Origin: Nicotiana tabacum
Taxonomy: Eukaryota > Streptophyta > Magnoliopsida > Solanales > Solanaceae
NCBI RefSeq assembly: GCF_000715075.1
Contig: NC_134100.1
Span: forward strand, 26,838,609 to 26,902,608
Direction of reading: 5' to 3'
DNA: 64,000 nt
Of this stretch, positions 1-12,302 are shown in pieces (position 1 is the stretch's first letter; each line of letters begins with the position of its first letter). The notes beneath the pieces are model-generated. The model did not search any database and was not told the origin of the DNA. It was given only the letters and a program-made list of their open reading frames with translations. Position numbers and translations under genes: made by a program.

Positions 1-1
1 G

Positions 2-483
2 CTAGGAGGGGAAACCTATCATCACATTGAACATGTCAATTCCATCGAGAAAGACAAATGGTGGAGTAGTAGAATAGAGATCATACTGGAATGGTCTAGG
101 TATAAACCCGACAAAGGGCTTGGGAAAAATCTCCAGGGTATCACTAAACCGATATGGCTGAAGGGTCATGGTACTGCCTTTGGGCTCGAATATCAGTACA
201 CATGGCAAGAGTATAATGATTGGTCGCCTCCATGGCGCGGACCGTATTACTCTCTCGAGCAACCCGTGCCATGTCTAGACCAAGCTGATACAATATAGGG
301 AACTGTAGAAGAGGAAGCATTAGCTGGGCTGAAGAATTTGTTCTTAGAGGACGAAAACATGGACTGTAGTGCAATAATTGAGGAGGAGGAGGAGGAAGAA
401 TACCTCACTATTAAGACCGTGGAGAAGGGAGTTGTTCTCAGGAACTGGACCACCACACCATCCCGAGCCCGCCGAGTCCCTGG
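2..483 (+). pseudogene. Gag-protease C-terminus of element A, with G-patch domain
   Basis: Frame 2 reads through from the window edge with a single internal stop near 296-298. Residues around positions 101-145 read YKPDKGLGKNLQGI, a glycine-rich G-patch core, followed by an aromatic-rich stretch ending in PWRGPYY and then an acidic run of glutamates near 380-400. The frame ends with TAG at 485-487, which overlaps the GT of a putative splice donor. G-patch domains usually bind RNA or partner helicases of the DEAH type. A role in this element is inference. The protein is the 3' end of gag-pro, and the protease itself lies upstream of the window. Confidence 0.75.
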
Positions 484-670
484 GTAGCTTGGCAGATTTT
501 ATTCTAGGCATTTAAGATTTTCAGTAACTTTGTTTTAAAGATTTACTTGTTTCAAAATAAATGTTCGATTCATCGAGCCATACTTGTCCAGATGTCTTCA
601 GTTTTAATCAAATGCATTGCTCTTTATTATTCATTATTATTTTCTACATTTTTTTCTCTACAACATTATT
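484..670 (+). other. Putative (degenerate) intron between gag-pro and pol of element A
   Basis: The donor GTAGCT at 484 has the same phase and the same overlap with the stop codon as the clearer intron in element B. The region is T-rich and non-coding. The expected acceptor after the pyrimidine run near 645-667 reads CTACAAC, so the terminal AG seems lost. The right edge is therefore approximate. Confidence 0.5.
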
Positions 671-3600
671 CTTACTTTCCTTGATGAACCGGTGACTGGG
701 ACATGTAATGAGGAAACATAATATGAGGATAGTGATTCGGATGAAGAAGACAAGATACCCGAGGAAGTAGTCAGGGAGGTTGAAAACTTTAAGAACAAGC
801 CTAAGTCTAATCTATATGAAACCGAAGAAGTAAACTTGGGGAACACCGAGACCGTCAAGGAGACTCGCATTAGCATTCACTTATCACCAATATAGAAGGA
901 AGAGTACATCTGCTTCTTAAAAGAGTATGAGGACATTTTCGCATGGTCATATGATGACATGACCGGTCTAAGCATGTCCATAGTGGCTCACAAGTTGCCT
1001 ACTGATCCCATGTGTCTGCCAGTGAAGCAGAAACTTAGAAAATTCAAACTAGATATGAGCCTGAAAATCAAGGAGGAAGTTACTAAGCAGATCAAAGCCA
1101 AAGTTCTTAGAGTTGTGGAGTACCCAACCTGGTTAACCAACATTGTGCCAGTTCCGAAGAAAGATGGGAAGGTGAGAGTATGTGTTGACTATCGGGATTT
1201 AAATAGAGCAAGTCCCAAGGACGACTTTCCACTGCCAAATATACACATCCTGATCGACAATTGCGCCAAGCATGAAATTCAATCCTTTGTAGATTTCTTC
1301 GCGGGTTATCACCAGATTTGGATGGATGAAGAAGACGCAAAAAATAGCTTTATTACACCATGGGGAGTATACTGCTACAAGATGATGCCATTTGGTCTCA
1401 AGAATGCCGAGGCTACCTACATGAGAGTGATGACAACCATCTTCCATGATGTGATACACAAAGAAATAGAGGTGAATGCGGATGAAGTCATTATCAAATC
1501 CAAGAGGGAAGTAGATCACATAGTGGACTAGAAAAGTTCTTTAACATGTTAAGAAGGTGCAACTTGAAACTGAACCCCGCCAAGTGTGAATTCGGGGTTC
1601 CTGTAGGAAAGTTATTGGGATTCATTATCAGTCGTCGAGGGATCGAGTTGGATACGTCTAAAGTCAAGGTTATTTAGGAGTTACTGCCACTTAGGAGCAA
1701 AAAGGACGTGATGAGCTTCCTAGGACGTCTCAATTATATCAGTCGCTTCATAGCACAGTCCAAAGTCATATATGAACCTATCTTCAAGATGCTGAGGAAA
1801 GATGCTGAGACAAGCTAGATCGAGGATTGTCAGAAAGCTTTCGACAAGATCAAGGAGTACCAGTCCACACCACTAGTTCTGGTCCCGTCGGAACCAGGAC
1901 AACCTTTGTTGCTCTATCTATCTGTATTGGATGGAGCCTTCAGATGTGTTTTGGGACAACATGAAGAGATAAGGAGAAAGGAGCAAGCCACATACTACTT
2001 GATTAAGAAGTTCACACCTTACGAGGCACGATACTCTCTGCTGGAACGCACTTGTTGTGCTTTGACCTAGACAGCTCAGAAATTGAGGCATTACTTCTGT
2101 GCCTATACCACATACCTCATGTCCAGGATGGACCCTCTAAAGTATATATTTCAGAAACCCATGCCAACTGGAAAGTTGGCCAAGTGCTAGATACTGTTAA
2201 GTAAATTTGACATCGTTTACGTAACTCCAAAAACGATCAAAGGACAAGCATTGGCAGATCATCTTGTTGAAACTCTGGTGGAAGGAGAATACGAACCCTT
2301 GAAAATGTACTTTCCTAATGAAGAAGTGTCAATCGTAGGATAAGACATTACCAAAGTATACGACGGTTGGAGGATGTTCTTTGACGGAGCTGCAAATTTC
2401 AAAGGAGTAGGCATTGGAGCAGTTTTGGTATCAGAAACGGGTCAACATTATCTGGTATCTGCTAAACTCAGATTTCCCTACACCAACAACATGGCAGAAT
2501 ATGAAGCCTGCATACTAGGACTCAACATGACAATCGACATGAATATCCAGGAGTTACTGGTAATTGGTTATTCAAATTTGCTTGTGCACCAGGTATTCAT
2601 AATGATTTTGCTGATGCATTGTCCACCTTGTCATCTATGATACGACATCCGAACAAGAATTTCATTGATCCCATCCCAGTGAGAATCCCTAATCAACCGG
2701 CTTATTATGCTCATGTTGAAGAATAAACAGACAAAAAACCTTGGTTCCATTACATCAAGGAGTATTTGGAGAAAGGAGAATATCCAGAGCATGCAAACCA
2801 CACTCAGAAATGCACACTCCGGAGATTGTCCAATCAATTCTTCCACAGTAGAGGAAATTTGTACAGGAGAACTCCTGATTTAGGATTGCTAATATGTGTC
2901 GACGCAAAAAAGGCTTCTAAGTTACTTGAGGAGATATATGCTGGGACCTGCAGCCCACATATAAATGGTTTTGTCTTAGCCAAGAAAATACTCAGGGCCA
3001 GTTATTTTTAGGTGACCATGGAGACAGACGGCGTCCAGTATGTCCGCAAATGCTACCAATGCCAAGTGCATGCCGATATGATAAAAGTGTCGCCAAACGA
3101 GCTCAATGCAATAAGCTCACCTTGGCCATTCGCCGCCTGGGGAATGGATGTCATCTGTTCGATTGAGACCACTGCTTCAAATAGATACAGGTTTATTCTA
3201 GTGGCCATTGATTACTTCACAAAAATGGGTAGAGGCTACGTCTTACAAAGCTGTAACCAAGAAAGTCGTCGCGGACTTTGTCAAAGATCATATTGTTTGC
3301 CTATTTGGAGTTCTCGAGTCTATTGTTACTGATGATACTGCCAATCGTAATAGCGATCTGATGAAAGCCATGTGTGAAAATTTCAAAATCAAGCACAAGA
3401 ATTCCACAACCTATAGACCTCAGATGAATGGAGCCATGGAAGCCGCCAACAAAAATATCAAGAAGATACTAGGGAAGATGGTAGAAAACCACAAACAATG
3501 GCATGAAAAGCTACCTTTTGCTCTGTTAGGATACCGCACTACAGTTCGCACATCAACCGGGGCAACCCCCTACATGCTAGTTTATGGTACCGAAGCTGTC

Positions 3601-3989
3601 ATCCCAGCCGAGGTAGAGATTCCTTCTTTAAAGATTATACAGGAAGCCGAACTCAGTGATGCAGAATGGATAAGGAGCCGCTATGAACAATTGGCCTTTA
3701 TAGATGAAAAAAGGATGAACGCAGTATGTCACGGTCATCTTTATCAGAATAGAATGTCCAAAGCTTTCAATAAAAGGGTCAAACCAAGGCAATTTGCACC
3801 AGGACAGCTGGTGCTGAAGAAGATCTCTCACATCAAGATAAAGCCAAAGGGAAATTCTCTCCCAAATGGCATGGTTCGTACATGGTTCACAGGGTACTGA
3901 CGGGAGGAGCGCTCGTACTTGCAGAAATGGACGGAGAAATTTGGACAAAACCAATCAATTCAGACATAGTCAAGAGATATGATGCTTAG
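671..3989 (+). pseudogene. RT - RNase H - integrase polyprotein of element A (broken)
   Basis: An acidic N-terminal segment (700-900) leads to FAWSYDDM near 938 and then a reverse transcriptase (959-1531) with YRDLNRASPKDDFPLP and MPFGLKNAEATY. The catalytic YVDD box is replaced by NADE, so this RT should be inactive. Downstream pieces in shifted frames contain the connection and RNase H (to about 2330). A second RNase H, of the archaeal type found in Tat elements, follows at 2374-2600 (FFDGAANFKGVGIGAV). The integrase spans 2766-3980, with a CYQCQ zinc-finger half and D, D, E positions at WGMDV, VTDD and GAMEAA. At least four frame breaks and several stops are present. The original stop is TAG at 3987-3989. 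Confidence 0.88.
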
Positions 3990-4018
3990 AATACTTACAT
4001 TTCTTCATCTAATATATT

Positions 4019-4080
4019 GAACTATGCTTGAACTGATTCCTGTTCAAGAGGGGATACATAGGCAGCCTTATGGGTTCGGT
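4019..4080 (+). other. Structured motif copy 1 (after integrase, element A)
   Basis: The sequence begins GAACTATG and ends TTCGGTC. The outer stem is CTATG (4022-4026) with CATAG (4057-4061). Directly inside it is a perfect 7-bp stem, CTTGAAC (4027-4033) with GTTCAAG (4042-4048), closing an 8-nt loop TGATTCCT. The bulge AGGGGATA lies on the 3' side. A second small hairpin, AGCC with GGTT (one G-U pair), follows. This copy has the best inner helix of the six. Confidence 0.65.
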
Positions 4081-4130
4081 CAAATCATAATAAACTTTCA
4101 ATTTTTCCCCAAGGTCAGAAACTGGGGCAG

Positions 4131-4247
4131 AATTTTGAGGAGGACCCTCAAAATTCCAGAGCAAGTCCAGCCAACGCCAACATATGTCAGACGGTCAGAA
4201 ATCGGTTAAGAAACTGGGGCAGAATTTTGAGAAGGATTCTCAAAATT
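4131..4247 (+). other. Two adjacent hairpins with a compensatory base-pair change
   Basis: AATTTTGAGG (4131-4140) pairs with CCTCAAAATT (4146-4155) around loop AGGAC. AATTTTGAGA (4223-4232) pairs with TCTCAAAATT (4238-4247) around loop AGGAT. Both are preceded by AACTGGGGCAG. The last pair of the stem is G-C in one and A-T in the other. A further AACTGGGGCAGA occurs in element B near 27018 without an obvious stem. Confidence 0.6.
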
Positions 4248-4691
4248 CCGAAGAAGGTTCAACAAGGCTCATTACCCGCAAATGGTCAAATGATAATCTA
4301 TCATGAGAAAACTACAATGTCTCTGAAATATGTTACAGTCACTAGTTCATCTAAAAATCACTTGATATATCAATATGTTTCTAAAATGACTCTATTTTTA
4401 TCAATAATTGCATATTTTTGGAAACTGTATTTCCATAACAGTCAGGTGTTACCCAAGGAAACTCGAAAAGGCCTCCAGAACGGAGCATATCAAGGCCAGT
4501 AGACAAAGGCACAAACCAACCCCCCCCCCTCACAAAACTTACAATTTTTCTTTGAACGCAGGCACATCTGACGTAGCAATAGAGTCCGCAAATATATACA
4601 CGTAACAAGATCGCTATCAATCAGTCCATCAGACACTAAATATATCTCTAGCTAAGAAATACACTACTCTTATTTGCTACTCGATTAAACC

Positions 4692-5350
4692 CTGTGCCAC
4701 ATATCTGCATGAGGCTAATCCCTGCCTCCATATTTGCATGAGGCTAATCCTTGCCTCCCTATCTGCATGAGGCTAATCCTTGCCTCCCCATTTGCATGAG
4801 GCTAATCCCTGCCTCCATATTTGCATGAGGCTAATCCTTGCCTCCATATTTGCATAAGGCTAATCCCTGCCTTGATACGTGCATAATGCTAATCCTTGCC
4901 TCCATATTTGCATAATGCTAATCCTTGCCACTCTATCTGGATGAGGCTAATCCTTGCCTCCCCATCTGCATGAGGCTAATCCCTGCCTCCATATTTGCAT
5001 GAGGTTAATCCTTGCCTCTCTATTTTCATGAGGCTAATCCTTGCCTCCCCATATGCATGAGGCTAATCCTTGCCTCCATTTGCATGAGGCTAATCCTTTC
5101 CTCCAAATCTGCATGAGGCTAATCCTTGTCTCCATATCTGCATGAGGCTAATCCTTGCCTCCCCATTTGCATGAGGCTAATCCTCTCCTCCATATTTGCA
5201 TGAGGCTAATCCTTGCCTCCATACCTACATGAGGATAATCCTTGCCTCCATATTTGCATGAGGCTAATCCCTGCCTCCATATCTGCATGAGGCTAATCCT
5301 TGCCTCCATATCTGCATGAGGCTAATCCTTGCCTCCACGTTTGCATGGGG
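4692..5350 (+). repeat. Tandem array, unit about 28-29 bp, about 22 units
   Basis: The unit contains GCATGAGGCTAATCCTTGCC followed by tccatattt or a close variant. I counted about 22 units plus a degenerate one at the right edge. The array lies in the 3' UTR of element A between integrase and the polypurine tract. Its unit is unrelated to the array in the same position of element B. Confidence 0.92.
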
Positions 5351-5976
5351 ACTAAGCATTGTCCCTCCTTGCATAAATATCGATCTATTCTGGTACTATC
5401 TATTTCTTTTTCGATTGGGCTAAGCTCTGCCCTTCATTTTACAAGACTAAGCCTTGTCTTGGTAGCATCATATTATTGCATCTCATGGGCTGAAATATCG
5501 CCAACCTATCCAAAGGCATCATAGTCTAAAAGACATCATCCTCATAGCCGGAAGACACCATGCCATGGTCTGAGGACCTCTCAAATTTGTATATCATTAT
5601 TCAAAGGAATAATAGTTCGGAGACACCATCTTCATGGCCTAAGAACATCATTTCTTGGCCTATAAACCCGTACTAAACAATTCATGGCCCAGGACGTCAT
5701 GGTCTAAGGACGTCATCCTTAACCGCCTGAAGACAACTTTCATGGTCCAAAGGGTATCTGCATGATGTTTAAATTTTTGCACAAATACATGTTTGTAGCG
5801 TCTCTTTATCTGCAGGTGACCAGTAAGCAACCACTATACTAGCAGGAGCGACCTTGCTCCAGTTCATTCAGCCATCTCAAACCTGGACCATTCACCACAA
5901 CCACTCTTGCATCTAGTCCGAAATCTCGTGTCCGTTCTTGTAATGACTTCAATGGCATATTCCGCCAATGAACTCA

Positions 5977-6038
5977 GAACTACACATGGCTTGATTACTG
6001 TAAAACCAGGAATATGTAGGCAACTCAAAGACCGGAGT
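5977..6038 (+). other. Structured motif copy 2 (before polypurine tract, element A)
   Basis: GAACTACA is followed by TGATTACT and ATATGTAGGCA. The outer stem is CTACA (5980-5984) with TGTAG (6015-6019). The inner helix is weak (TGG with CCA). A following hairpin ACTC with GAGT lies at about 6023-6037. Position 5 of the outer stem is A-T here but G-C in copies 3-5. Confidence 0.55.
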
Positions 6039-6122
6039 CCAGCCTCTATCTTTCAAAACATCCCATCCGGTCAAAATTGGCTATCATATCTTTACCCGAA
6101 AACTTTTTCATCCTTCTCGGGT

Positions 6123-6135
6123 AAAGAGGGGCAGC
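6123..6135 (+). other. Polypurine tract of element A
   Basis: AAAGAGGGGCAGC directly abuts the TG of the 3' LTR, and the same 13 bases precede the 3' LTR of element B. This is the expected plus-strand primer site. Confidence 0.8.
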
Positions 6136-6700
6136 TGTTGATACCCAATTTTTCGCATAATGTTTTCAAAACTATGCCTTAGAACCAATTAGTATTTTTC
6201 ATACAATTTCTGCATTTTAAAATATTCTAATTAATTTATCCTAGTATTTTATTTATAAAACAACCACTGATTGCATCACAAAATAGTTTTATAATAATTT
6301 TTGTGGCTTAATTTATCATTTGAATTTATATTAAGCTTCACTTATTGCGCAAATAGCCACATTGGTATTTTTAGGATGCAGTTGCAATTACTTTGTAATT
6401 ATAGCCTATGCATGCATTATTATATTATTTTTACCGAAAAATAGCCTTTTATATTTTTTAAATATTAAGTAATTACTTTAAAACATTTCCATGCATTAAA
6501 ATCATTTTTATAATTTATTAACCATTTTGTAAAATTGTTTTAGCAATTAATTACGTATTTAACAAATAGCACCTTTTTATTTTGGACCTACCCTATTAAA
6601 TTACCCCAATTTTAACCCTCCCCCCCAATCCCAATCGGGCCCAAATCTTACCCAGCCCAAATCTATAACACCCAACCCGACCCCAAATCCTTTCAATCTT

Positions 6701-6727
6701 GGTCGTTGATCACAGAGATCAACGGCC
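6701..6727. promoter_or_regulatory. Palindrome in the LTR of element A
   Basis: GGTCGTTGATC (6701-6711) and GATCAACGGCC (6717-6727) flank ACAGA. A similar CCGTTGAGATC palindrome lies just upstream of the TATA box in element B, suggesting a shared promoter-proximal protein-binding site. I see no clear TATA box downstream in A. Confidence 0.45.
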
Positions 6728-9234
6728 ACAATTACCCCTTACCTTTTTTAGTTCCAAACGACCCCCCAAACCTGGCCATTATCACCCAAACAGCCACCCT
6801 GAAACCCCTTCCTCTCTAATGCTTTCAAAACCTAACCCTAATCCACCCTCACCGCCATTCATCTATGGCCATCCATGGTGGTTTCTCACCACCCCCAAGC
6901 CTCTAATAGCATCTCCTGTACTAGTATCACCATCTCTAGGGTCCTCAAGGGACCAGGGTTAGTCTGCTTACGTCTTTGGTCTTTGCTCTCCTGTTTCAGG
7001 TTGTTCCAATTCGATTTTGAATAAGATCTTCCTATATCGTCTTAGATCTATGAATTTCTAAGCTTGCTTCTTCACCTTTGTGTTATTCTTCTCAAAACCC
7101 TAATTTTATCCTTTGAACTTCTCAGATCTGTGCAAGATCTGAGATATATCAAACCTATTTCGTATGAGTTTTACAAGAACCTTCTGATTTTTACAAGAAA
7201 CTTCTAATTTTCGAATAGTTTTCCATTTTTTCTAAACTAAGGGTTCCCGAAAATTTCTTTTTTCCAAAACATTTGTTAATTTTGAGTGTTTAATCTTCTA
7301 TTTCTTATGTGTTTTAACCGGTTTCGTAAGGTTTGCACTAACCTTAGCTCGTTTATGCTAAAAATCCTAATTTTTTTCATTTTTGTTTGGCTTCTGAGTT
7401 ACTTGTGTACCGACTTTGTCTTATGCTTTGGTTCAATTGATTTTTCTTTAGCCTAATTAGATGTTTTCTGATTTTTATCCTAATATGCCTCTACTAAGGT
7501 TCTTGGTCCGACTCTTCTACTGATTCTATGTGTCTATATTCATTTTTTGCCTATTCATGGTAAACCTGTACTTTTCTCCTTAAATCAGTAACTGATTTGG
7601 ATTCTTGATTTGTCAATTTGTTTCGTTAAGACCTATGTGCTAATTCCTGACTATTTCCTTTATTTACAATCTTGATTAGCTTTCTTACCTTATTCGATTA
7701 ATCGTGATATTTACTAATCATTTTCTTAATTAAACTTCTGTCTATTTACCCCTAATTGCTCATTTGATTTTCTTTCCTTAAATGTATTCTGCCTTTACCG
7801 TTGGTTAATTACCCTTAATTAACAGAAAATTACACTAATTGGTGTATAATTGATTCTGTGGCTTCCTTAATTGCAGAACGGTTGATTCCCTTTTCCTAAT
7901 TTTCCTTGCTCTTAACTGCTATTTGTACTCTCCTTTATTCCTCACTTCAAAGGACACGAACACTAGTTCCTCTACACTCTCAAAAGCTCTCTCTATTCTC
8001 TTCTATTACTTGCAATTCTCACTAATCCAGCCGGCTGTAAGCCAAGGCTGGCTATTTGCACCATCTCTACTTTATACTCTGTATTCTCTCCTTAATTGGT
8101 ATGTGCTGATTCAATTCACATTCCAAAACTGTGTTTTTCTCTATTGTTGCAGCTCATTAGTTGTGATTTCCAGTTCTATTTGTTATTCTACTGTCACATG
8201 CTCAATGTGTAACCAGCATGCTTAGATTAAACTGCCTAATTACTGTATCACTCAGCATGTTTAAGTTTGTTCTGTTAAAAGCTATAGCTAGTATACTGTT
8301 TAGTATGCCCAATCCTGCTTTAGATAATTGCATGAATCCTATTTGTTCACTAGTATGTCCAAGCTGCAATGTGTGTTTAATGTCTCACCCAGCATGTCTA
8401 AATTCTGCTTGTTCTACATGTGATTAGTACTCTAAAATATAGAATGCTTCATGAAGTGCTTGACTATTTTTTTCAAGTCTAATGAGATCCTCTTAAGACA
8501 TTTAGCCCTTTCAAACGTACTCTAGTTGTGTCTATTGGTCATGTCTAAGACCTATGTGTTCTCAACATATCTTTGTAACTAACTTGTCAATTACATAACT
8601 TCTTGAGGAATTAGTGTATTTGTTTGCTATCACTAAGGTGTATTCTAGGTGTCCCCTACCCCTTCTCCTTGTGTGAAGTCTATTCTGGGACTGGTATTCT
8701 GATTTCAAGATGTTCTTTTTCATATTTTTCCAACTATTGTTTTACTCAAACCAGTATAGATTTTTAGAAAACTCTTTTCATTCCTAAGACCTTTCTTTAT
8801 ACTATTTACCAAACTCTTTCAAATAATTATGCACTCTCACATTACTCTTAGATTACTAAGTCTTGGCCCTCTGGTATGTGTACTGCTTTAAGACCCTTGA
8901 GATCTCTCTGAACTCTGGCATATCAGGGTTGACACTTCCATACTACAGATAAATCAGTTCTTATTTGAGAAAGGTCTGGGTGTGAGCACTGCCCGGGATC
9001 CTTGAGGTCCTTAGGAAACTCTGACACACCTAGACATGAAAATGGCTATGGAACTTTGAGAAATTGAGACTATTGAAGGCTTGGAAATTACTTTGGGCCT
9101 ACTTCAGGCTCCCTATAGATTAATGTATATTTGTATTTATGTAATTTATTCAGTTCTTGGTCTGTAATAATTGATTGTAAACAAATATTGGGGTAACTAG
9201 TGAAAAGGGAGGGTAGCTATATATTATGGGTAAA

Positions 9235-9740
9235 GTTGGGTAGATATCATGCCTATAGGGTTTATTTTGATTTACATGTGCTATGTTAGAGAATCTGCCT
9301 ATAGGATCTATTCGTTCTACCTGCTCCATTTTATATACTTAGATACCATGCATATAGGGGTAAAGTAACTGAGGTTCAGTTTCTATTACAACATGTATTC
9401 AAATTCATCTCCTTAGAAATCATGCCTATAGGATTAAAAATCAGCTTTAATAGAAACCATGCCTATAGGGAATTTGTTTTGGTCAAATAAAGTCTGCTTA
9501 CTTCACCTTATGTTTAATTAGAAATCATTCATGTAGGATCTAAAATCCGGTTTGGTTAAATCTAAAATTAGTTTAATTCACATTGTATGTTCTAAATCAG
9601 TTTAATTCACTAACCTAGGCTTTTCTTCAATAATGATGCCTATATGATTCAAATTGCCCATTTAAAGTTGTTTACTGTTTTACTGTATTCCGGATCAATG
9701 ATTTGATATCATGCTCATAAGACATCACTATTATACGCCT
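9235..9740 (+). repeat. Degenerate repeats of a 'catgcctataggg' word inside the LTR of A
   Basis: About eight imperfect copies of ATCATGCCTATAGGG spaced 40-90 bp apart, each followed by AT-rich sequence. They occupy only part of the LTR. Confidence 0.55.
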
Positions 9741-10743
9741 AGGCAAGCCTGTAGGGTGACTAAAATTCTGCAAATTGTAAAACTACGCTTTATTATTTGA
9801 AACTGCTCATACTCAACAGGTATAAAAAATCAGTAGGCAAATGGATTAAGTTCTTTTACACTTTGGTCTTAACTCAATATTGCATATTCACTACTCGCCT
9901 AGATATCTTGTTCTAGAGTTCCTCTTAAATATCTGAAAACTGTTGTTTGAGATGTGCACTTACTTGTTTTGTTTGTGGAGGTAAAATGTGAGCCTTTAAT
10001 TATTTTCTCTTTAATGCAGTCCTAATTGTTTTTTGTTGGCGCCTAGATTTTTCTCCTTTAAGTACCTTAGGATGGTCTAGACCTACCTAAATTAGGGGTC
10101 CTAAATACCTCCAGGGCCACAAGGAAGGGACGAGTAATGCACGCATAGGATATTTTTCAAGGTTGCTAGAACGCTTTAGGCTATGACCAAGGGGAGGGAA
10201 TTGGGTAGTAAGGATATAATGACTACGCGCTAATGTCACGTGTAGCCCCTCATTGAGGAGTGATTAATGGGCATTGTGTGAGTATGATCCTATAGGCTAA
10301 CCAACCTAGGAACTCTCTTTCCCAACTCCTGTTGCTTAAATAAATTTACTTTTCTTTACATATGTGCAAGTTGTTCAAACCTCTCTCCTGCTCCCATTAC
10401 CTGAATCATACCTGTGCTTAGAATGTAAAACATGCTTTTATTTGCGAATATTTGTTGAAATTGTTTACTTGCTAAAAGACTAATTGACACAGTTTAAGTT
10501 AGGTCGGGACCCACCGTTATGGACTCCGAGGGGTGCCTAACACCTTCCCCTCAAGGTTATTTTGAGCCCTTACCTTAATCTCTGGTGGTGCAAACTAGTT
10601 ACATGAGTTAACCGCTCTAGGTGCCCTAACACACCATAATCCGTTAGGTGGCGACTCTTCAAATACCCAAATCCTAAAAGGAAACGAGTTGTTCCTAATG
10701 AATGTCAAAACTCGGACTCCGCGAGGAAAAAGGGGACGTGACA

Positions 10744-11580
10744 ACGCCACCCCGCTTTCCATGGCGCCTCCCCCTGGTGGTGAGGATGTGGCGGTAAAGG
10801 AAGGGTATAGCCTTCCCACCGTAGAAGAGATACTACCGAGAAACCCCATTTCTCGGAATGATTTCCTTAAAGAGCATGTTCCTTCTCTTACTCTGGTGAT
10901 TTCCAAGACTGAGCAGGCTCAGCTAGATGATCTTTGATCTACGTATAACATTCCCTCCCATGTTGAGATGGTTCCAGCCGGAAGGGACTTCGTAGATGTC
11001 ACAGACCGAGATATTATTCCTTTTACATATACCCCTTTATGATCGGCCACTCTTTCCCCCTTCTTTCGTTAGCGGAGGAATTCTGTCGGTTTTATGAGGT
11101 CTACCTGGCACAACTTTCTCCGTACACGTACAAAATATTTTTGGTATTGACGAAGTACGTGGATTTGGCAAGGTGTGAAGTTGGCCTTCATCACCTTCTA
11201 TATTTTTTTCCCCTAGTTTTCATAGGGGAACTATGATACATTTGAGGCACCGTAGGACCAAGTGGCTGGTTGTCGGAATGGATGACCAGGCAAGCCGCAG
11301 ATTTTGGCATAAATACTTCTTTGTTAGAATCAAACATATGGTGTCGGACCCCACTGGATTCCCAAAACGGTGGAATCATAACTGTAGGTGTTGATACTTG
11401 TAGTTTACTTTCGTTCTTTCCAACTTTGTGCTTATTTGTAACTCCCCCGTGCAGTTTTAAGGCGTATACCTTATCCCATCGCCAGTATCGAGGACTGGGT
11501 AGCCCTCTTATTACCTCACGCAGTGGAGACTCGAGATTGGGCCGCTTTCATGAAGCGCTTTGGGCCGAAGGTTCCATCTG
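10744..11580 (+). pseudogene. Antisense additional ORF of element C, left part (PF04195-like)
   Basis: After the end of the A LTR, translation resumes with a segment like the N-terminus of the ORF at 62690-64000. Alignable words include EEFCRFYEVYLAQLSPYTYKIFLV (11070-11150; FCRFYEVCPAQLSSYLYKLFL in the other copy) and, near the right edge, a PHAVETRDWAAF / PHTMRVCKWASF pair. The fold resembles the 'putative gypsy-type transposon' family (PF04195), assigned by eye. Frames are broken in several places. The last exon base is 11580, immediately before GTAAAT, at the same place as the donor in the second copy. The start is missing because element A sits there. Confidence 0.65.
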
Positions 11581-11633
11581 GTAAATGCTTTTCTGTTTTG
11601 ACCTTTGGCCATTTGCCGCCGTTTATTGATAAG

Positions 11634-11638
11634 CTTTC
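11634..11638. repeat. Left target-site duplication of element B
   Basis: CTTTC precedes the 5' LTR and CTTCC follows the 3' LTR (33035-33039), a 5-bp duplication with one mismatch, as expected for Ty3-gypsy integration. Confidence 0.75.
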
Positions 11639-12302
11639 TGTAAGCACGTGATTTTTGCTTTACGAGCAATCGCTCCAAAAAAAAATAAAAATAGTAACAA
11701 ATGGTTTCGCTGTACAAATGTTTGAGTTTTCGTGACATGTGTTGTTAGTCATTTGTGGATCTGTCCATTTTTGCATTTAATCATTAACAAACAAAATATG
11801 TATGTCAGGATGATTAAACCATAATTCAGTCAGTAAAAGAAAATTCAAAAATAGATATATATGTGTGCATCGTTTGTTCTAGGTTTTTAACTTACTTAAA
11901 TAATTTTGTGGTAATTGTGTTAAAATGTTGCATTGTTGTTTAGTTTTAATTTCGTTATTTATTATTTTTATTTTTATTTTTTGTTTTAAAAGAAAAAAAA
12001 TGAAATTAGAAAACAAAAGTGAAGGAAATCGGTTTGGGCCAAAAATTAAACAAAATAACTGGCCCAACTAGCACTCAGGCCCAGTCCAAATCCGGTTGCC
12101 CAGACACCTCCTGAAACGACACCGTTTCAGGCCAATCCATCTCAGCCGTTCTAATCAATCCAATCCAACGGTCCAGGATCATTTTCAGCAACCCGTGTTC
12201 AAACCCGACCCAAATAACCAGCCTGACCCAACCCCTCACTTAAACCAAACGACCCCGTTTAACTACCAAACGACCCCGTCTCATTTCCCACCCTCAGATC
12301 CA

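Larger units (their letters stand above)
3990..6122 (+). other. 3' untranslated region of element A
   Basis: No gene is visible. The region holds a structured motif just after integrase (4019-4080), two adjacent hairpins (4131-4247), a tandem array (4692-5350), a degenerate stretch with repeated 'catggcctaaggac'-like words (5540-5760), and a second copy of the structured motif (5977-6038) just before the polypurine tract. Confidence 0.75.
1..10743 (+). mobile_element. Element A: 3' part of a degenerate Tat/Ogre-type Ty3-gypsy retrotransposon
   Basis: The window opens inside this element, so its 5' LTR, gag and most of the protease are outside. In order I see a G-patch segment, a putative intron, RT, RNase H and integrase remnants, a long 3' UTR with a tandem array, a polypurine tract and a 4.6-kb LTR that starts TGTTGATACCC and ends in GACA. 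The domain order and the polypurine tract match element B. Many stops and frameshifts make it older than B. The LTR ends exactly where the antisense ORF of element C resumes, so A appears to be inserted in that ORF. The matching target duplication lies outside the window. Confidence 0.88.
6136..10743 (+). repeat. 3' LTR of element A (about 4.6 kb)
   Basis: It starts TGTTGATACCC after the polypurine tract and ends GGACGTGACA. The last 250 bp (from about 10500) share the layout of the B LTR end: an 'accg...cctaacaccttc' block, a 'tggcgactc' word near 10648 and a purine run before the final GACA. No gene is seen in it. Short ORFs are T-rich or repetitive and unconvincing. It carries an upstream palindrome (6701-6727) and a degenerate internal repeat (9235-9740). 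Confidence 0.82.

Noticed and set aside
5300..5524. 74-aa frame at the end of the tandem array
   Set aside because: It begins inside the repeat and has no domain.
6699..6962. 87-aa proline-rich frame in the LTR of A
   Set aside because: Low complexity, within a non-coding LTR, and no similar frame in the B LTR.
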